Below are positions 12,501-26,900 of a DNA stretch of 64,000 bases, one piece after another. The position numbers were made by a program, and so were the translations under genes. The stretch is from positions 64,798,575 to 64,862,574 of the forward strand of contig OU744725.1 in NCBI GenBank assembly GCA_916613615.1, given 5' to 3'. A model generated the notes under the pieces. The model was not told the origin of the DNA. It saw only the letters and a list, made by a program, of their open reading frames with translations, and did no database searches. The stretch's first letter is position 1. Each line of letters starts with the position of its first letter. The stretch comes from Steromphala cineraria (lineage: Eukaryota > Mollusca > Gastropoda > Trochida > Trochidae).

Positions 12501-15500
12501 AAGGGGCATAACTCTTACCCACTAACATTTTCAAAGTTGCAAAAATAGGGTTGTGACCCATCTAATTGCTCCTGGGACCATCACGAAGAACTTTTATCCA
12601 TTTCCGAAGACCAAAAAAGTGCCGGTTTTCGCTAATTTGGGCGTAATCGCACTTATTCAAGCCTCGTAACCCTCAACGCGCAAGAATTCCAAGTCATCAA
12701 AGTCACCAAAAGTAGGGTTGTGATATATCAAAATGTAGCTGAGATCATTTCGAACGACATAAGTTGGTCCAAAAATTCCAAAAAAGCGACGGTTTTCCCA
12801 ATATTTGATGAAATCGCTTAATCAAGGGGCATAACTCTTACCCACTAAAATTTTCAAAGTTGCAAAAATAGGGTTGTGACCCATCTAATTGCTCCTGGGA
12901 CCATCACGAAGAACTTTTATCCATTTCCGAAGACCAAAAAAGTGCCGGTTTTCGCTAATTTGGGCGTAATCGCACTTATTCAAGCCTCGTAACCCTCAAC
13001 GCGCAAGAATTCCAAGTCATCAAAGTCACCAAAAGTAGGGTTGTGATATATCAAAATGTAGCTGAGATCATTTCGAACGACATAAGTTGGTCCAAAAATT
13101 CCAAAAAAAAACGGTTTTCCCAATATTTGATGAAATCGCTTAATCAAGGGGCATAACTCTTACCCACTAAAATTTTCAAAGTTGCTAAAATAGGGTTGTG
13201 ACCCATCTAATTGCTCCTGGGACCATCACGAAGAACTTTTATCCATTTCCGAAGACCAAAAAAGTGCCGGTTTTCGCTAATTTGGGCGTAATCGCACTTA
13301 TTCAAGCCTCGTAACCCTCAACGCGCAAGAATTCCAAGTCATCAAAGTCACCAAAAGTAGGGTTGTGATATATCAAAATGTAGCTGAGATCATTTCGAAC
13401 GACATAAGTTGGTCCAAAAATTCCAAAAAAGCGACGGTTTTCCCAATATTTGATGAAATCGCTTAATCAAGGGGCATAACTCTTACCCACTAAAATTTTC
13501 AAAGTTGCAAAAATAGGGTTGTGACCCATCTAATTGTTCCTGGGACCATCACGAAGAACTTTTATCCATTTCCGAAGACCAAAAAAGTGCCGGTTTTCGC
13601 TAATTTGGGCGTAATCGCACTTATTCAAGCCTCTTAACCCTCAACGCGCAAGAATTCCAAGTCATCAAAGTCACCAAAAGTAGGGTTGTGATATATCAAA
13701 ATGTAGCTGAGATCATTTCGAACGACATAAGTTGGTCCAAAAATTCCAAAAAAGCGACGGTTTTCCCAATATTTGATGAAATCGCTTAATCAAGGGGCAT
13801 AACTCTTACCCACTAAAATTTTCAAAGTTGCAAAAATAGGGTTGTGACCCATCTAATTGCTCCTGGGACCATCACGAAGAACTTTTATCCATTTCCGAAG
13901 ACCAAAAAAGTGCCGGTTTTCGCTAATTTGGGCGTAATCGCACTTATTCAAGCCTCGTAACCCTCAACGCGCAAGAATTCCAAGTCATCAAAGTCACCAA
14001 AAGTAGGGTTGTGATATATCAAAATGTAGCTGAGATCATTTCGAACGACATAAGTTGGTCCAAAAATTCCAAAAAAGCGACGGTTTTCCCAATATTTGAT
14101 GAAATCGCTTAATCAAGGGGCATAACTCTTACCCACTAAAATTTTCAAAGTTGCAAAAATAGGGTTGTGACCCATCTAATTGCTCCTGGGACCATCACGA
14201 AGAACTTTTATCCATTTCCGAAGACCAAAAAAGTGCCGGTTTTCGCTAATTTGGGCGTAATCGCACTTATTCAAGCCTCGTAACCCTCAACGCGCAAGAA
14301 TTCCAAGTCATCAAAGTCACCAAAAGTAGGGTTGTGATATATCAAAATGTAGCTGAGATCATTTCGAACGACATAAGTTGGCCCAAAAATTCCAAAAAAG
14401 CGACGGTTTTCCCAATATTTGATGAAATCGCTTAATCAAGGGGCATAACTCTTACCCACTAACATTTTCAAAGTTGCAAAAATAGGGTTGTGACCCATCT
14501 AATTGCTCCTGGGACCATCACGAAGAACTTTTATCCATTTCCGAAGACCAAAAAAGTGCCGGTTTTCGCTAATTTGGGCGTAATCGCACTTATTCAAGCC
14601 TCGTAACCCTCAACGCGCAAGAATTCCAAGTCATCAAAGTCACCAAAAGTAGGGTTGTGATATATCAAAATGTAGCTGAGATCATTTCGAACGACATAAG
14701 TTGGTCCAAAAATTCCAAAAAAGCGACGGTTTTCCCAATATTTGATGAAATCGCTTAATCAAGGGGCATAACTCTTACCCACTAAAATTTTCAAAGTTGC
14801 AAAAATAGGGTTGTGACCCATCTAATTGCTCCTGGGACCATCACGAAGAACTTTTATCCATTTCCGAAGACCAAAAAAGTGCCGGTTTTCGCTAATTTGG
14901 GCGTAATCGCACTTATTCAAGCCTCGTAACCCTCAACGCGCAAGAATTCCAAGTCATCAAAGTCACCAAAAGTAGGGTTGTGATATATCAAAATGTAGCT
15001 GAGATCATTTCGAACGACATAAGTTGGTCCAAAAATTCCAAAAAAGCGACGGTTTTCCCAATATTTGATGAAATCGCTTAATCAAGGGGCATAACTCTTA
15101 CCCACTAAAATTTTCAAAGTTGCAAAAATAGGGTTGTGACCCATCTAATTGCTCCTGGGACCATCACGAAGAACTTTTATCCATTTCCGAAGACCAAAAA
15201 AGTGCCGGTTTTCGCTAATTTGGGCGTAATCGCACTTATTCAAGCCTCGTAACCCTCAACGCGCAAGAATTCCAAGTCATCAAAGTCACCAAAAGTAGGG
15301 TTGTGATATATCAAAATGTAGCTGAGATCATTTCGAACGACATAAGTTGGTCCAAAAATTCCAAAAAAGCGACGGTTTTCCCAATATTTGATGAAATCGC
15401 TTAATCAAGGGGCATAACTCTTACCCACTAAAATTTTCAAAGTTGCAAAAATAGGGTTGTGACCCATCTAATTGCTCCTGGGACCATCACGAAGAACTTT

Positions 15501-16766
15501 TATCCATTTCCGAAGACCAAAAAAGTGCCGGTTTTCGCTAATTTGGGCGTAATCGCACTTATTCAAGCCTCGTAACCCTCAACGCGCAAGAATTCCAAGT
15601 CATCAAAGTCACCAAAAGTAGGGTTGTGATATATCAAAATGTAGCTGAGATCATTTCGAACGACATAAGTTGGCCCAAAAATTCCAAAAAAGCGACGGTT
15701 TTCCCAATATTTGATGAAATCGCTTAATCAAGGGGCATAACTCTTACCCACTAACATTTTCAAAGTTGCAAAAATAGGGTTGTGACCCATCTAATTGCTC
15801 CTGGGACCATCACGAAGAACTTTTATCCATTTCCGAAGACCAAAAAAGTGCCGGTTTTCGCTAATTTGGGCGTAATCGCACTTATTCAAGCCTCGTAACC
15901 CTCAACGCGCAAGAATTCCAAGTCATCAAAGTCACCAAAAGTAGGGTTGTGATATATCAAAATGTAGCTGAGATCATTTCGAACGACATAAGTTGGTCCA
16001 AAAATTCCAAAAAAGCGACGGTTTTCCCAATATTTGATGAAATCGCTTAATCAAGGGGCATAACTCTTACCCACTAAAATTTTCAAAGTTGCAAAAATAG
16101 GGTTGTGACCCATCTAATTGCTCCTGGGACCATCACGAAGAACTTTTATCCATTTCCGAAGACCAAAAAAGTGCCGGTTTTCGCTAATTTGGGCGTAATC
16201 GCACTTATTCAAGCCTCGTAACCCTCAACGCGCAAGAATTCCAAGTCATCAAAGTCACCAAAAGTAGGGTTGTGATATATCAAAATGTAGCTGAGATCAT
16301 TTCGAACGACATAAGTTGGTCCAAAAATTCCAAAAAAAAACGGTTTTCCCAATATTTGATGAAATCGCTTAATCAAGGGGCATAACTCTTACCCACTAAA
16401 ATTTTCAAAGTTGCTAAAATAGGGTTGTCACCCATCTAATTGCTCCTGGGACCATCACGAAGAACTTTTATCCATTTCCGAAGACCAAAAAAGTGCCGGT
16501 TTTCGCTAATTTGGGCGTAATCGCACTTATTCAAGCCTCGTAACCCTCAACGCGCAAGAATTCCAAGTCATCAAAGTCACCAAAAGTAGGGTTGTGATAT
16601 ATCAAAATGTAGCTGAGATCATTTCGAACGACATAAGTTGGTCCAAAAATTACAAAAAAGCGACGGTTTTCCCAATATTTGATGAAATCGCTTAATCAAG
16701 GGGCATAACTCTTACCCACTAAAATTTTCAAAGTTGCAAAAATAGGGTTGTGACCCATCTAATTGT
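9551..16766 (+). repeat. Higher-order repeat with 10- and 11-unit spacing
   Basis: A linked set of rare variants recurs. The gcga of the B core is lost and replaced by a longer A-run at about 9551, 13105 and 16330. In the same unit gttgctaaaa replaces gttgcaaaaa near 9633, 13184 and 16414. About one unit later attgttcctg replaces attgctcctg at 9985, 13537 and 16766. The spacings for the last marker are 3552 and 3229 bases, that is 11 and 10 units less the one-base deletion in each. Within the same zone ttggcccaaa recurs at 12445, 14382 and 15674 (6 and 4 units), always with actaacatt about 80 bases downstream. The rare aatacttgatg at 11189 and 17970 is 21 units apart (10+11), extending the pattern to about 18 kb. 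Confidence 0.8.
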
Positions 16767-19225
16767 TCCTGGGACCATCACGAAGAACTTTTATCCATTT
16801 CCGAAGACCAAAAAAGTGCCGGTTTTCGCTAATTTGGGCGTAATCGCACTTATTCAAGCCTCGTAACCCTCAACGCGCAAGAATTCCAAGTCATCAAAGT
16901 CACCAAAAGTAGGGTTGTGATATATCAAAATGTAGCTGAGATCATTTCGAACGACATAAGTTGGTCCAAAAATTCCAAAAAAGCGACGGTTTTCCCAATA
17001 TTTGATGAAATCGCTTAATCAAGGGGCATAACTCTTACCCACTAAAATTTTCAAAGTTGCAAAAATAGGGTTGTGACCCATCTAATTGCTCCTGGGACCA
17101 TCACGAAGAACTTTTATCCATTTCCGAAGACCAAAAAAGTGCCGGTTTTCGCTAATTTGGGCGTAATCGCACTTATTCAAGCCTCGTAACCCTCAACGCG
17201 CAAGAATTCCAAGTCATCAAAGTCACCAAAAGTAGGGTTGTGATATATCAAAATGTAGCTGAGATCATTTCGAACGACATAAGTTGGTCCAAAAATTCCA
17301 AAAAAGCGACGGTTTTCCCAATATTTGATGAAATCGCTTAATCAAGGGGCATAACTCTTACCCACTAAAATTTTCAAAGTTGCAAAAATAGGGTTGTGAC
17401 CCATCTAATTGCTCCTGGGACCATCACGAAGAACTTTTATCCATTTCCGAAGACCAAAAAAGTGCCGGTTTTCGCTAATTTGGGCGTAATCGCACTTATT
17501 CAAGCCTCGTAACCCTCAACGCGCAAGAATTCCAAGTCATCAAAGTCACCAAAAGTAGGGTTGTGATATATCAAAATGTAGCTGAGATCATTTCGAACGA
17601 CATAAGTTGGTCCAAAAATTCCAAAAAAGCGACGGTTTTCCCAATATTTGATGAAATCGCTTAATCAAGGGGCATAACTCTTACCCACTAAAATTTTCAA
17701 AGTTGCAAAAATAGGGTTGTGACCCATCTAATTGCTCCTGGGACCATCACGAAGAACTTTTATCCATTTCCGAAGACCAAAAAAGTGCCGGTTTTCGCTA
17801 ATTTGGGCGTAATCGCACTTATTCAAGCCTCGTAACCCTCAACGCGCAAGAATTCCAAGTCATCAAAGTCACCAAAAGTAGGGTTGTGATATATCAAAAT
17901 GTAGCTGAGATCATTTCGAACGACATAAGTTGGTCCAAAAATTCCAAAAAAGCGACGGTTTTCCCAATACTTGATGAAATCGCTTAATCAAGGGGCATAA
18001 CTCTTACCCACTAAAATTTTCAAAGTTGCAAAAATAGGGTTGTGACCCATCTAATTGCTCCTGGGACCATCACGAAGAACTTTTATCCATTTCCGAAGAC
18101 CAAAAAAGTGCCGGTTTTCGCTAATTTGGGCGTAATCGCACTTATTCAAGCCTCGTAACCCTCAACGCGCAAGAATTCCAAGTCATCAAAGTCACCAAAA
18201 GTAGGGTTGTGATATATCAAAATGTAGCTGAGATCATTTCGAACGACATAAGTTGGTCCAAAAATTCCAAAAAAGCGACGGTTTTCCCAATATTTGATGA
18301 AATCGCTTAATCAAGGGGCATAACTCTTACCCACTAAAATTTTCAAAGTTGCAAAAATAGGGTTGTGACCCATCTAATTGCTCCTGGGACCATCACGAAG
18401 AACTTTTATCCATTTCCGAAGACCAAAAAAGTGCCGGTTTTCGCTAATTTGGGCGTAATCGCACTTATTCAAGTCTCGTAACCCTCAACGCGCAAGAATT
18501 CCAAGTCATCAAAGTCACCAAAAGTAGGGTTGTGATATATCAAAATGTAGCTGAGATCATTTCGAACGACATAAGTTGGTCCAAAAATTCCAAAAAAGCG
18601 ACGGTTTTCCCAATATTTGATGAAATCGCTTAATCAAGGGGCATAACTCTTACCCACTAAAATTTTCAAAGTTGCAAAAATAGGGTTGTGACCCATCTAA
18701 TTGCTCCTGGGACCATCACGAAGAACTTTTATCCATTTCCGAAGACCAAAAAAGTGCCGGTTTTCGCTAATTTGGGCGTAATCGCACTTATTCAAGCCTC
18801 GTAACCCTCAACGCGCAAGAATTCCAAGTCATCAAAGTCACCAAAAGTAGGGTTGTGATATATCAAAATGTAGCTGAGATCATTTCGAACGACATAAGTT
18901 GGTCCAAAAATTCCAAAAAAGCGACGGTTTTCCCAATATTTGATGAAATCGCTTAATCAAGGGGCATAACTCTTACCCACTAAAATTTTCAAAGTTGCAA
19001 AAATAGGGTTGTGACCCATCTAATTGCTCCTGGGACCATCACGAAGAACTTTTATCCATTTCCGAAGACCAAAAAAGTGCCGGTTTTCGCTAATTTGGGC
19101 GTAATCGCACTTATTCAAGCCTCGTAACCCTCAACGCGCAAGAATTCCAAGTCATCAAAGTCACCAAAAGTAGGGTTGTGATATATCAAAATGTAGCTGA
19201 GATCATTTCGAACGACATAAGTTGG

Positions 19226-20242
19226 CCCAAAAATTCCAAAAAAGCGACGGTTTTCCCAATATTTGATGAAATCGCTTAATCAAGGGGCATAACTCTTACC
19301 CACTAAAATTTTCAAAGTTGCAAAAATAGGGTTGTGACCCATCTAATTGCTCCTGGGACCATCACGAAGAACTTTTATCCATTTCCGAAGACCAAAAAAG
19401 TGCCGGTTTTTGCTAATTTGGGCGTAATCGCACTTATTCAAGCCTCGTAACCCTCAACGCGCAAGAATTCCAAGTCATCAAAGTCACCAAAAGTAGGGTT
19501 GTGATATATCAAAATGTAGCTGAGATCATTTCGAACGACATAAGTTGGTCCAAAAATTCCAAAAAAGCGACGGTTTTCCCAATATTTGATGAAATTGCTT
19601 AATCAAGGGGCATAACTCTTACCCACTAAAATTTTCAAAGTTGCAAAAATAGGGTTGTGACCCATCTAATTGCTCCTGGGACCATCACGAAGAACTTTTA
19701 TCCATTTCCGAAGACCAAAAAAGTGCCGGTTTTCGCTAATTTGGGCGTAATCGCACTTATTCAAGCCTCGTAACCCTCAACGCGCAAGAATTCCAAGTCA
19801 TCAAAGTCACCAAAAGTAGGGTTGTGATATATCAAAATGTAGCTGAGATCATTTCGAACGACATAAGTTGGCCCAAAAATTCCAAAAAAGCGACGGTTTT
19901 CCCAATATTTGATGAAATCGCTTAATCAAGGGGCATAACTCTTACCCACTAAAATTTTCAAAGTTGCAAAAATAGGGTTGTGACCCATCTAATTGCTCCT
20001 GGGACCATCACGAAGAACTTTTATCCATTTCCGAAGACCAAAAAAGTGCCGGTTTTCGCTAATTTGGGCGTAATCGCACTTATTCAAGCCTCGTAACCCT
20101 CAACGCGCAAGAATTCCAAGTCATCAAAGTCACCAAAAGTAGGGTTGTGATATATCAAAATGTAGCTGAGATCATTTCGAACGACATAAGTTGGTCCAAA
20201 AATTCCAAAAAAGCGACGGTTTTCCCAATATTTGATGAAATT
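19226..20242 (+). repeat. Local 2-unit duplication
   Basis: The variant ttggcccaaa occurs at 19226 and 19872, and gaaattgctt at 19596 and 20242. Both pairs are exactly 646 bases apart, so a dimer of units was duplicated in tandem. The two variants sit in adjacent units, which supports one event rather than recurrent mutation. In contrast to the earlier ttggccc copies at 12.4-15.7 kb, these lack the linked actaacatt change, so the site may have mutated twice or been separated by exchange. Confidence 0.75.
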
Positions 20243-23200
20243 GCTTAATCAAGGGGCATAACTCTTACCCACTAAAATTTTCAAAGTTGCAAAAATAGGG
20301 TTGTGACCCATCTAATTGCTCCTGGGACCATCACGAAGAACTTTTATCCATTTCCGAAGACCAAAAAAGTGCCGGTTTTCGCAAATTTGGGCGTAATCGC
20401 ACTTATTCAAGCCTCGTAACCCTCAACGCGCAAGAATTCCAAGTCATCAAAGTCACCAAAAGTAGGGTTGTGATATATCAAAATGTAGCTGAGATCATTT
20501 CGAACGACATAAGTTGGTCCAAAAATTCCAAAAAAGCGACGGTTTTCCCAATATTTGATGAAATCGCTTAATCAAGGGGCATAACTCTTACCCACTAAAA
20601 TTTTCAAAGTTGCAAAAATAGGGTTGTGACCCATCTAATTGCTCCTGGGACCATCACGAAGAACTTTTATCCATTTCCGAAGACCAAAAAAGTGCCGGTT
20701 TTCGCTAATTTGGGCGTAATCGCACTTATTCAATCCTCGTAACCCTCAACGCGCAAGAATTCCAAGTCATCAAAGTCACCAAAAGTAGGGTTGTGATATA
20801 TCAAAATGTAGCTGAGATCATTTCGAACGACATAAGTTGGTCCAAAAATTCCAAAAAAGCGACGGTTTTCCCAATATTTGATGAAATCACTTAATCAAGG
20901 GGCATAACTCTTACCCACTAACATTTTCAAAGTTGCAAAAATAGGGTTGTGACCCATCTAATTGCTCCTGGGACCATCACGAAGAACTTTTATCCATTTC
21001 CGAAGACCAAAAAAGTGCCGGTTTTCGCTAATTTGGGCGTAATCGCACTTATTCAAGCCTCGTAACCCTCAACGCGCAAGAATTCCAAGTCATCAAAGTC
21101 ACCAAAAGTAGGGTTGTGATATATCAAAATGTAGCTGAGATCATTTCGAACGACATAAGTTGATCCAAAAATTCCAAAAAAGCGACGGTTTTCCCAATAT
21201 TTGATGAAATCGCTTAATCAAGGGGCATAACTCTTACCCACTAAAATTTTCAAAGTTGCAAAAATAGGGTTGTGACCCATCTAATTGCTCCTGGGACCAT
21301 CACGAAGAACTTTTATCCATTTCCGAAGACCAAAAAAGTGCCGGTTTTTGCTAATTTGGGCGTAATCGCACTTATTCAAGCCTCGTAACCCTCAACGCGC
21401 AAGAATTCCAAGTCATCAAAGTCACCAAAAGTAGGGTTGTGATATATCAAAATGTAGCTGAGATCATTTCGAACGACATAAGTTGGTCCAAAAATTCCAA
21501 AAAAGCGACGGTTTTCCCAATATTTGATGAAATCGCTTAATCAAGGGGCATAACTCTTACCCACTAAAATTTTCAAAGTTGCAAAAATAGGGTTGTGACC
21601 CATCTAGTTGTTCCTGGGACCATCACGAAGAACTTTTATCCATTTCCGAAGACCAAAAAAGTGCCGGTTTTCGCTAATTTGGGCGTAATCGCACTTATTC
21701 AAGCCTCGTAACCCTCAACGCGCAAGAATTCCAAGTCATCAAAGTCACCAAAAGTAGGGTTGTGATATATCAAAATGTAGCTGAGATCATTTCGAACGAC
21801 ATAAGTTGGTCCAAAAATTCCAAAAAAGCGACGGTTTTCCCAATATTTGATGAAATCGCTTAATCAAGGGGCATAACTCTTACCCACTAAAATTTTCAAA
21901 GTTGCAAAAATAGGGTTGTGACCCATCTAATTGCTCCTGGGACCATCACGAAGAACTTTTATCCATTTCCGAAGACCAAAAAAGTGCCGGTTTTCGCTAA
22001 TTTGGGCGTAATCGCACTTATTCAAGCCTCGTAACCCTCAACGCGCAAGAATTCCAAGTCATCAAAGTCACCAAAAGTAGGGTTGTGATATATCAAAATG
22101 TAGCTGAGATCATTTCGAACGACATAAGTTTGTCCAAAAATTCAAAAAAAGCGACGGTTTTCCCAATATTTGATGAAATCGCTTAATCAAGGGGCATAAC
22201 TCTTACCCACTAAAATTTTCAAAGTTGCAAAAATAGGGTTGTGACCCATCTAATTGCTCCTGGGACCATCACGAAGAACTTTTATCCATTTCCGAAGACC
22301 AAAAAAGTGCCGGTTTTCGCTAATTTGGGCGTAATCGCACTTATTCAAGCCTCGTAACCCTCAACGCGCAAGAATTCCAAGTCATCAAAGTCACCAAAAG
22401 TAGGGTTGTGATATATCAAAATGTAGCTGAGATCATTTCGAACGACATAAGTTGGTCCAAAAATTCCAAAAAAGCGACGGTTTTCCCAATATTTGATGAA
22501 ATCGCTTAATCAAGGGGCATAACTCTTACCCACTAAAATTTTCAAAGTTGCAAAAATAGGGTTGTGACCCATCTAATTGCTCCTGGGACCATCACGAAGA
22601 ACTTTTATCCATTTCCGAAGACCAAAAAAGTGCCGGTTTTCGCTAATTTGGGCGTAATCGCACTTATTCAAGCCTCGTAACCCTCAACGCGCAAGAATTC
22701 CAAGTCATCAAAGTCACCAAAAGTAGGGTTGTGATATATCAAAATGTAGCTGAGATCATTTCGAACGACATAAGTTGGTCCAAAAATTCCAAAAAAGCGA
22801 CGGTTTTCCCAATATTTGATGAAATCGCTTAATCAAGGGGCATAACTCTTACCCACTAAAATTTTCAAAGTTGCAAAAATAGGGTTGTGACCCATCTAAT
22901 TGCTCCTGGGACCATCACGAAGAATTTTTATCCATTTCCGAAGACCAAAAAAGTGCCGGTTTTCGCTAATTTGGGCGTAATCACACTTATTCAAGCCTCG
23001 TAACCCTCAACGCGCAAGAATTCCAAGTCATCAAAGTCACCAAAAGTAGGGTTGTGATATATCAAAATGTAGCTGAGATCATTTCGAACGACATAAGTTG
23101 GTCCAAAAATTCCAAAAAGCGACGGTTTTCCCAATATTTGATGAAATCGCTTAATCAAGGGGCATAACTCTTACCCACTAAAATTTTCAAAGTTGCAAAA

Positions 23201-23983
23201 ATAGGGTTGTGACCCATCTAATTGCTCCTGGGACCATCACGAAGAACTTTTATCCATTTCCGAAGACCAAAAAAGTGCCGGTTTTCGCTAATTTGGGTGT
23301 AATCGCACTTATTCAAGCCTCGTAACCCTCAACGCGCAAGAATTCCAAGTCATCAAAGTCACCAAAAGTAGGGTTGTGATATATCAAAATGTAGCTGAGA
23401 TCATTTCGAACGACATAAGTTGGTCCAAAAATTCCAAAAAAGCGACGGTTTTCCCAATATTTGATGAAATCGCTTAATCAAGGGGCATAACTCTTACCCA
23501 CTAAAATTTTCAAAGTTGCAAAAATAGGGTTGTGACCCATCTAATTGCTCCTGGGACCATCACGAAGAACTTTTATCCATTTCTGAAGACCAAAAAAGTG
23601 CCGGTTTTCGCTAATTTGGGCGTAATCGCACTTATTCAAGCCTCGTAACCCTCAACGCGCAAGAATTCCAAGTCATCAAAGTCACCAAAAGTAGGGTTGT
23701 GATATATCAAAATGTAGCTGAGATCATTTCGAACGACATAAGTTGGTCCAAAAATTCCAAAAAAGCGACGGTTTTCCCAATATTTGATGAAATCGCTTAA
23801 TCAAGGGGCATAACTCTTACCCACTAAAATTTTCAAAGTTGCAAAAATAGGGTTGTGACCCATCTAATTGCTCCTGGGACCATCACGAAGAACTTTTATC
23901 CATTTCCGAAGACCAAAAAAGTGCCGGTTTTCGCTAATTTGGGCGTAATCGCACTTATTCAAGCCTCGTAACCCTCAACGCGC

Positions 23984-26900
23984 TAGAATTCCAAGTCATC
24001 AAAGTCACCAAAAGTAGGGTTGTGATATATCAAAATGTAGCTGAGATCATTTCGAACGACATAAGTTGGTCCAAAAATTCCAAAAAAGCGACGGTTTTCC
24101 CAATATTTGATGAAATCGCTTAATCAAGGGGCATAACTCTTACCCACTAAAATTTTCAAAGTTGCAAAAATAGGGTTGTGACCCATCTAATTGCTCCTGG
24201 GACCATCACGAAGAACTTTTATCCATTTCCGAAGACCAAAAAAGTGCCGGTTTTCGCTAATTTGGGCGTAATCGCACTTATTCAAGCCTCGTAACCCTCA
24301 ACGCGCAAGAATTCCAAGTCATCAAAGTCACCAAAAGTAGGGTTGTCATATATCAAAATGTAGCTGAGATCATTTCGAACGACATAAGTTGGTCCAAAAA
24401 TTCCAAAATAGCGACGGTTTTCCCAATATTTGATGAAATCGCTTAATCAAGGGGCATAACTCTTACCCACTAAAATTTTCAAAGTTGCAAAAATAGGGTT
24501 GTGACCCATCTAATTGCTCCTGGGACCATCACGAAGAACTTTTATCCATTTCCGAATACCAAAAAAGTGCCGGTTTTCGCTAATTTGGGCGTAATCGCAC
24601 TTATTCAAGCCTCGTAACCCTCAACGCGCAAGAATTCCAAGTCATCAAAGTCACCAAAAGTAGGGTTGTGATATATCAAAATGTAGCTGAGATCATTTCG
24701 AACGACATAAGTTGGTCCAAAAATTCCAAAAAAGCGACGGTTTTCCCAATATTTGATGAAATCGCTTAATCAAGGGGCATAACTCTTACCCACTAAAATT
24801 TTCAAAGTTGCAAAAATAGGGTTGTGACCCATCTAATTGCTCCTGGGACCATCACGAAGAACTTTTATCCATTTCCGAAGACCAAAAAAGTGCCGGTTTT
24901 CGCTAATTTGGGCGTAATCGCACTTATTCAAGCCTCGTAACCCTCAACGCGCAAGAATTCCAAGTCATCAAAGTCACCAAAAGTAGGGTTGTGATATATC
25001 AAAATGTAGCTGAGATCATTTCGAACGACATAAGTTGGTCCAAAAATTCCAAAAAAGCGACGGTTTTCCCAATATTTGATGAAATCGCTTAATCAAGGGG
25101 CATAACTCTTACCCACTAAAATTTTCAAAGTTGCAAAAATAGGGTTGTGACCCATCTAATTGCTCCTGGGACCATCACGAAGAACTTTTATCCATTTCCG
25201 AAGACCAAAAAAGTGCCGGTTTTCGCTAATTTGGGCGTAATCGCACTTATTCAAGCCTCGTAACCCTCAACGCGCAAGAATTCCAAGTCATCAAAGTCAC
25301 CAAAAGTAGGGTTGTGATATATCAAAATGTAGCTGAGATCATTTCGAACGACATAAGTTGGTCCAAAAATTCCAAAAAAGCGACGGTTTTCTCAATATTT
25401 GATGAAATCGCTTAATCAAGGGGCATAACTCTTACCCACTAAAATTTTCAAAGTTGCAAAAATAGGGTTGTGACCCATCTAATTGCTCCTGGGACCATCA
25501 CGAAGAACTTTTATCCATTTCCGAAGACCAAAAAAGTGCCGGTTTTTGCTAATTTGGGCGTAATCGCACTTATTCAAGCCTCGTAACCCTCAACGCGCAA
25601 GAATTCCAAGTCATCAAAGTCACCAAAAGTAGGGTTGTGATATATCAAAATGTAGCTGAGATCATTTCGAACGACATAAGTTGGTCCAAAAATTCCAAAA
25701 AAGCGACGGTTTTTCCCAATATTTGATGAAATCGCTTAATCAAGGGGCATAACACTTACCCACTAAAATTTTCAAAGTTGCAAAAATAGGGTTGTGACCC
25801 ATCTAATTGCTCCTGGGACCATCACGAAGAACTTTTATCCATTTCCGAAGACCAAAAAAGTGCCGGTTTTCGCTAATTTGGGCGTAATCGCACTTATTCA
25901 AGCCTCGTAACCCTCAACGCGCAAGAATTCCAAGTCATCAAAGTCACCAAAAGTAGGGTTGTGATATATCAAAATGTAGCTGAGATCATTTCGAACGACA
26001 TAAGTTGGTCCAAAAATTTCAAAAAAGCGACGGTTTTCCCAATATTTGATGAAATCGCTTAATCAAGGGGCATAACTCTTACCCACTAAAATTTTCAAAG
26101 TTGCAAAAATAGGGTTGTGACCCATCTAATTGCTCCTGGGACCATCACGAAGAACTTTTATCCATTTCCGAAGACCAAAAAAGTGCCGGTTTTCGCTAAT
26201 TTGGGCGTAATCGCACTTATTCAAGCCTCGTAACCCTCAACGCGCAAGAATTCCAAGTCATCAAAGTCACCAAAAGTAGGGTTGTGATATATCAAAATGT
26301 AGCTGAGATCATTTCGAACGACATAAGTTGGTCCAAAAATTCCAAAAAAGCGACGGTTTTCCCAATATTTGATGAAATCGCTTAATCAAGGGGCATAACT
26401 CTTACCCACTAAAATTTTCAAAGTTGCAAAAATAGGGTTGTGACCCATCTAATTGCTCCTGGGACCATCACGAAGAACTTTTATCCATTTCCGAAGACCA
26501 AAAAAGTGCCGGTTTTCGCTAATTTGGGCGTAATCGAACTTATTCAAGCCTCGTAACCCTCAACGCGCAAGAATTCCAAGTCATCAAAGTCACCAAAAGT
26601 AGGGTTGTGATATATCAAAATGTAGCTGAGATCATTTCGAACGACATAAGTTGGTCCAAAAATTCCAAAAAAGCGACGGTTTTCCCAATATTTGATGAAA
26701 TCGCTTAATCAAGGGGCATAACTCTTACCCACTAAAATTTTCAAAGTTGCAAAAATAGGGTTGTGACCCATCTAATTGCTCCTGGGACCATCACGAAGAA
26801 CTTTTATCCATTTCCGAAGACCAAAAAAGTGCCGGTTTTCGCTAATTTGGGCGTAATCGCACTTATTCAAGCCTCGTAACCCTCAACGCGCTAGAATTCC

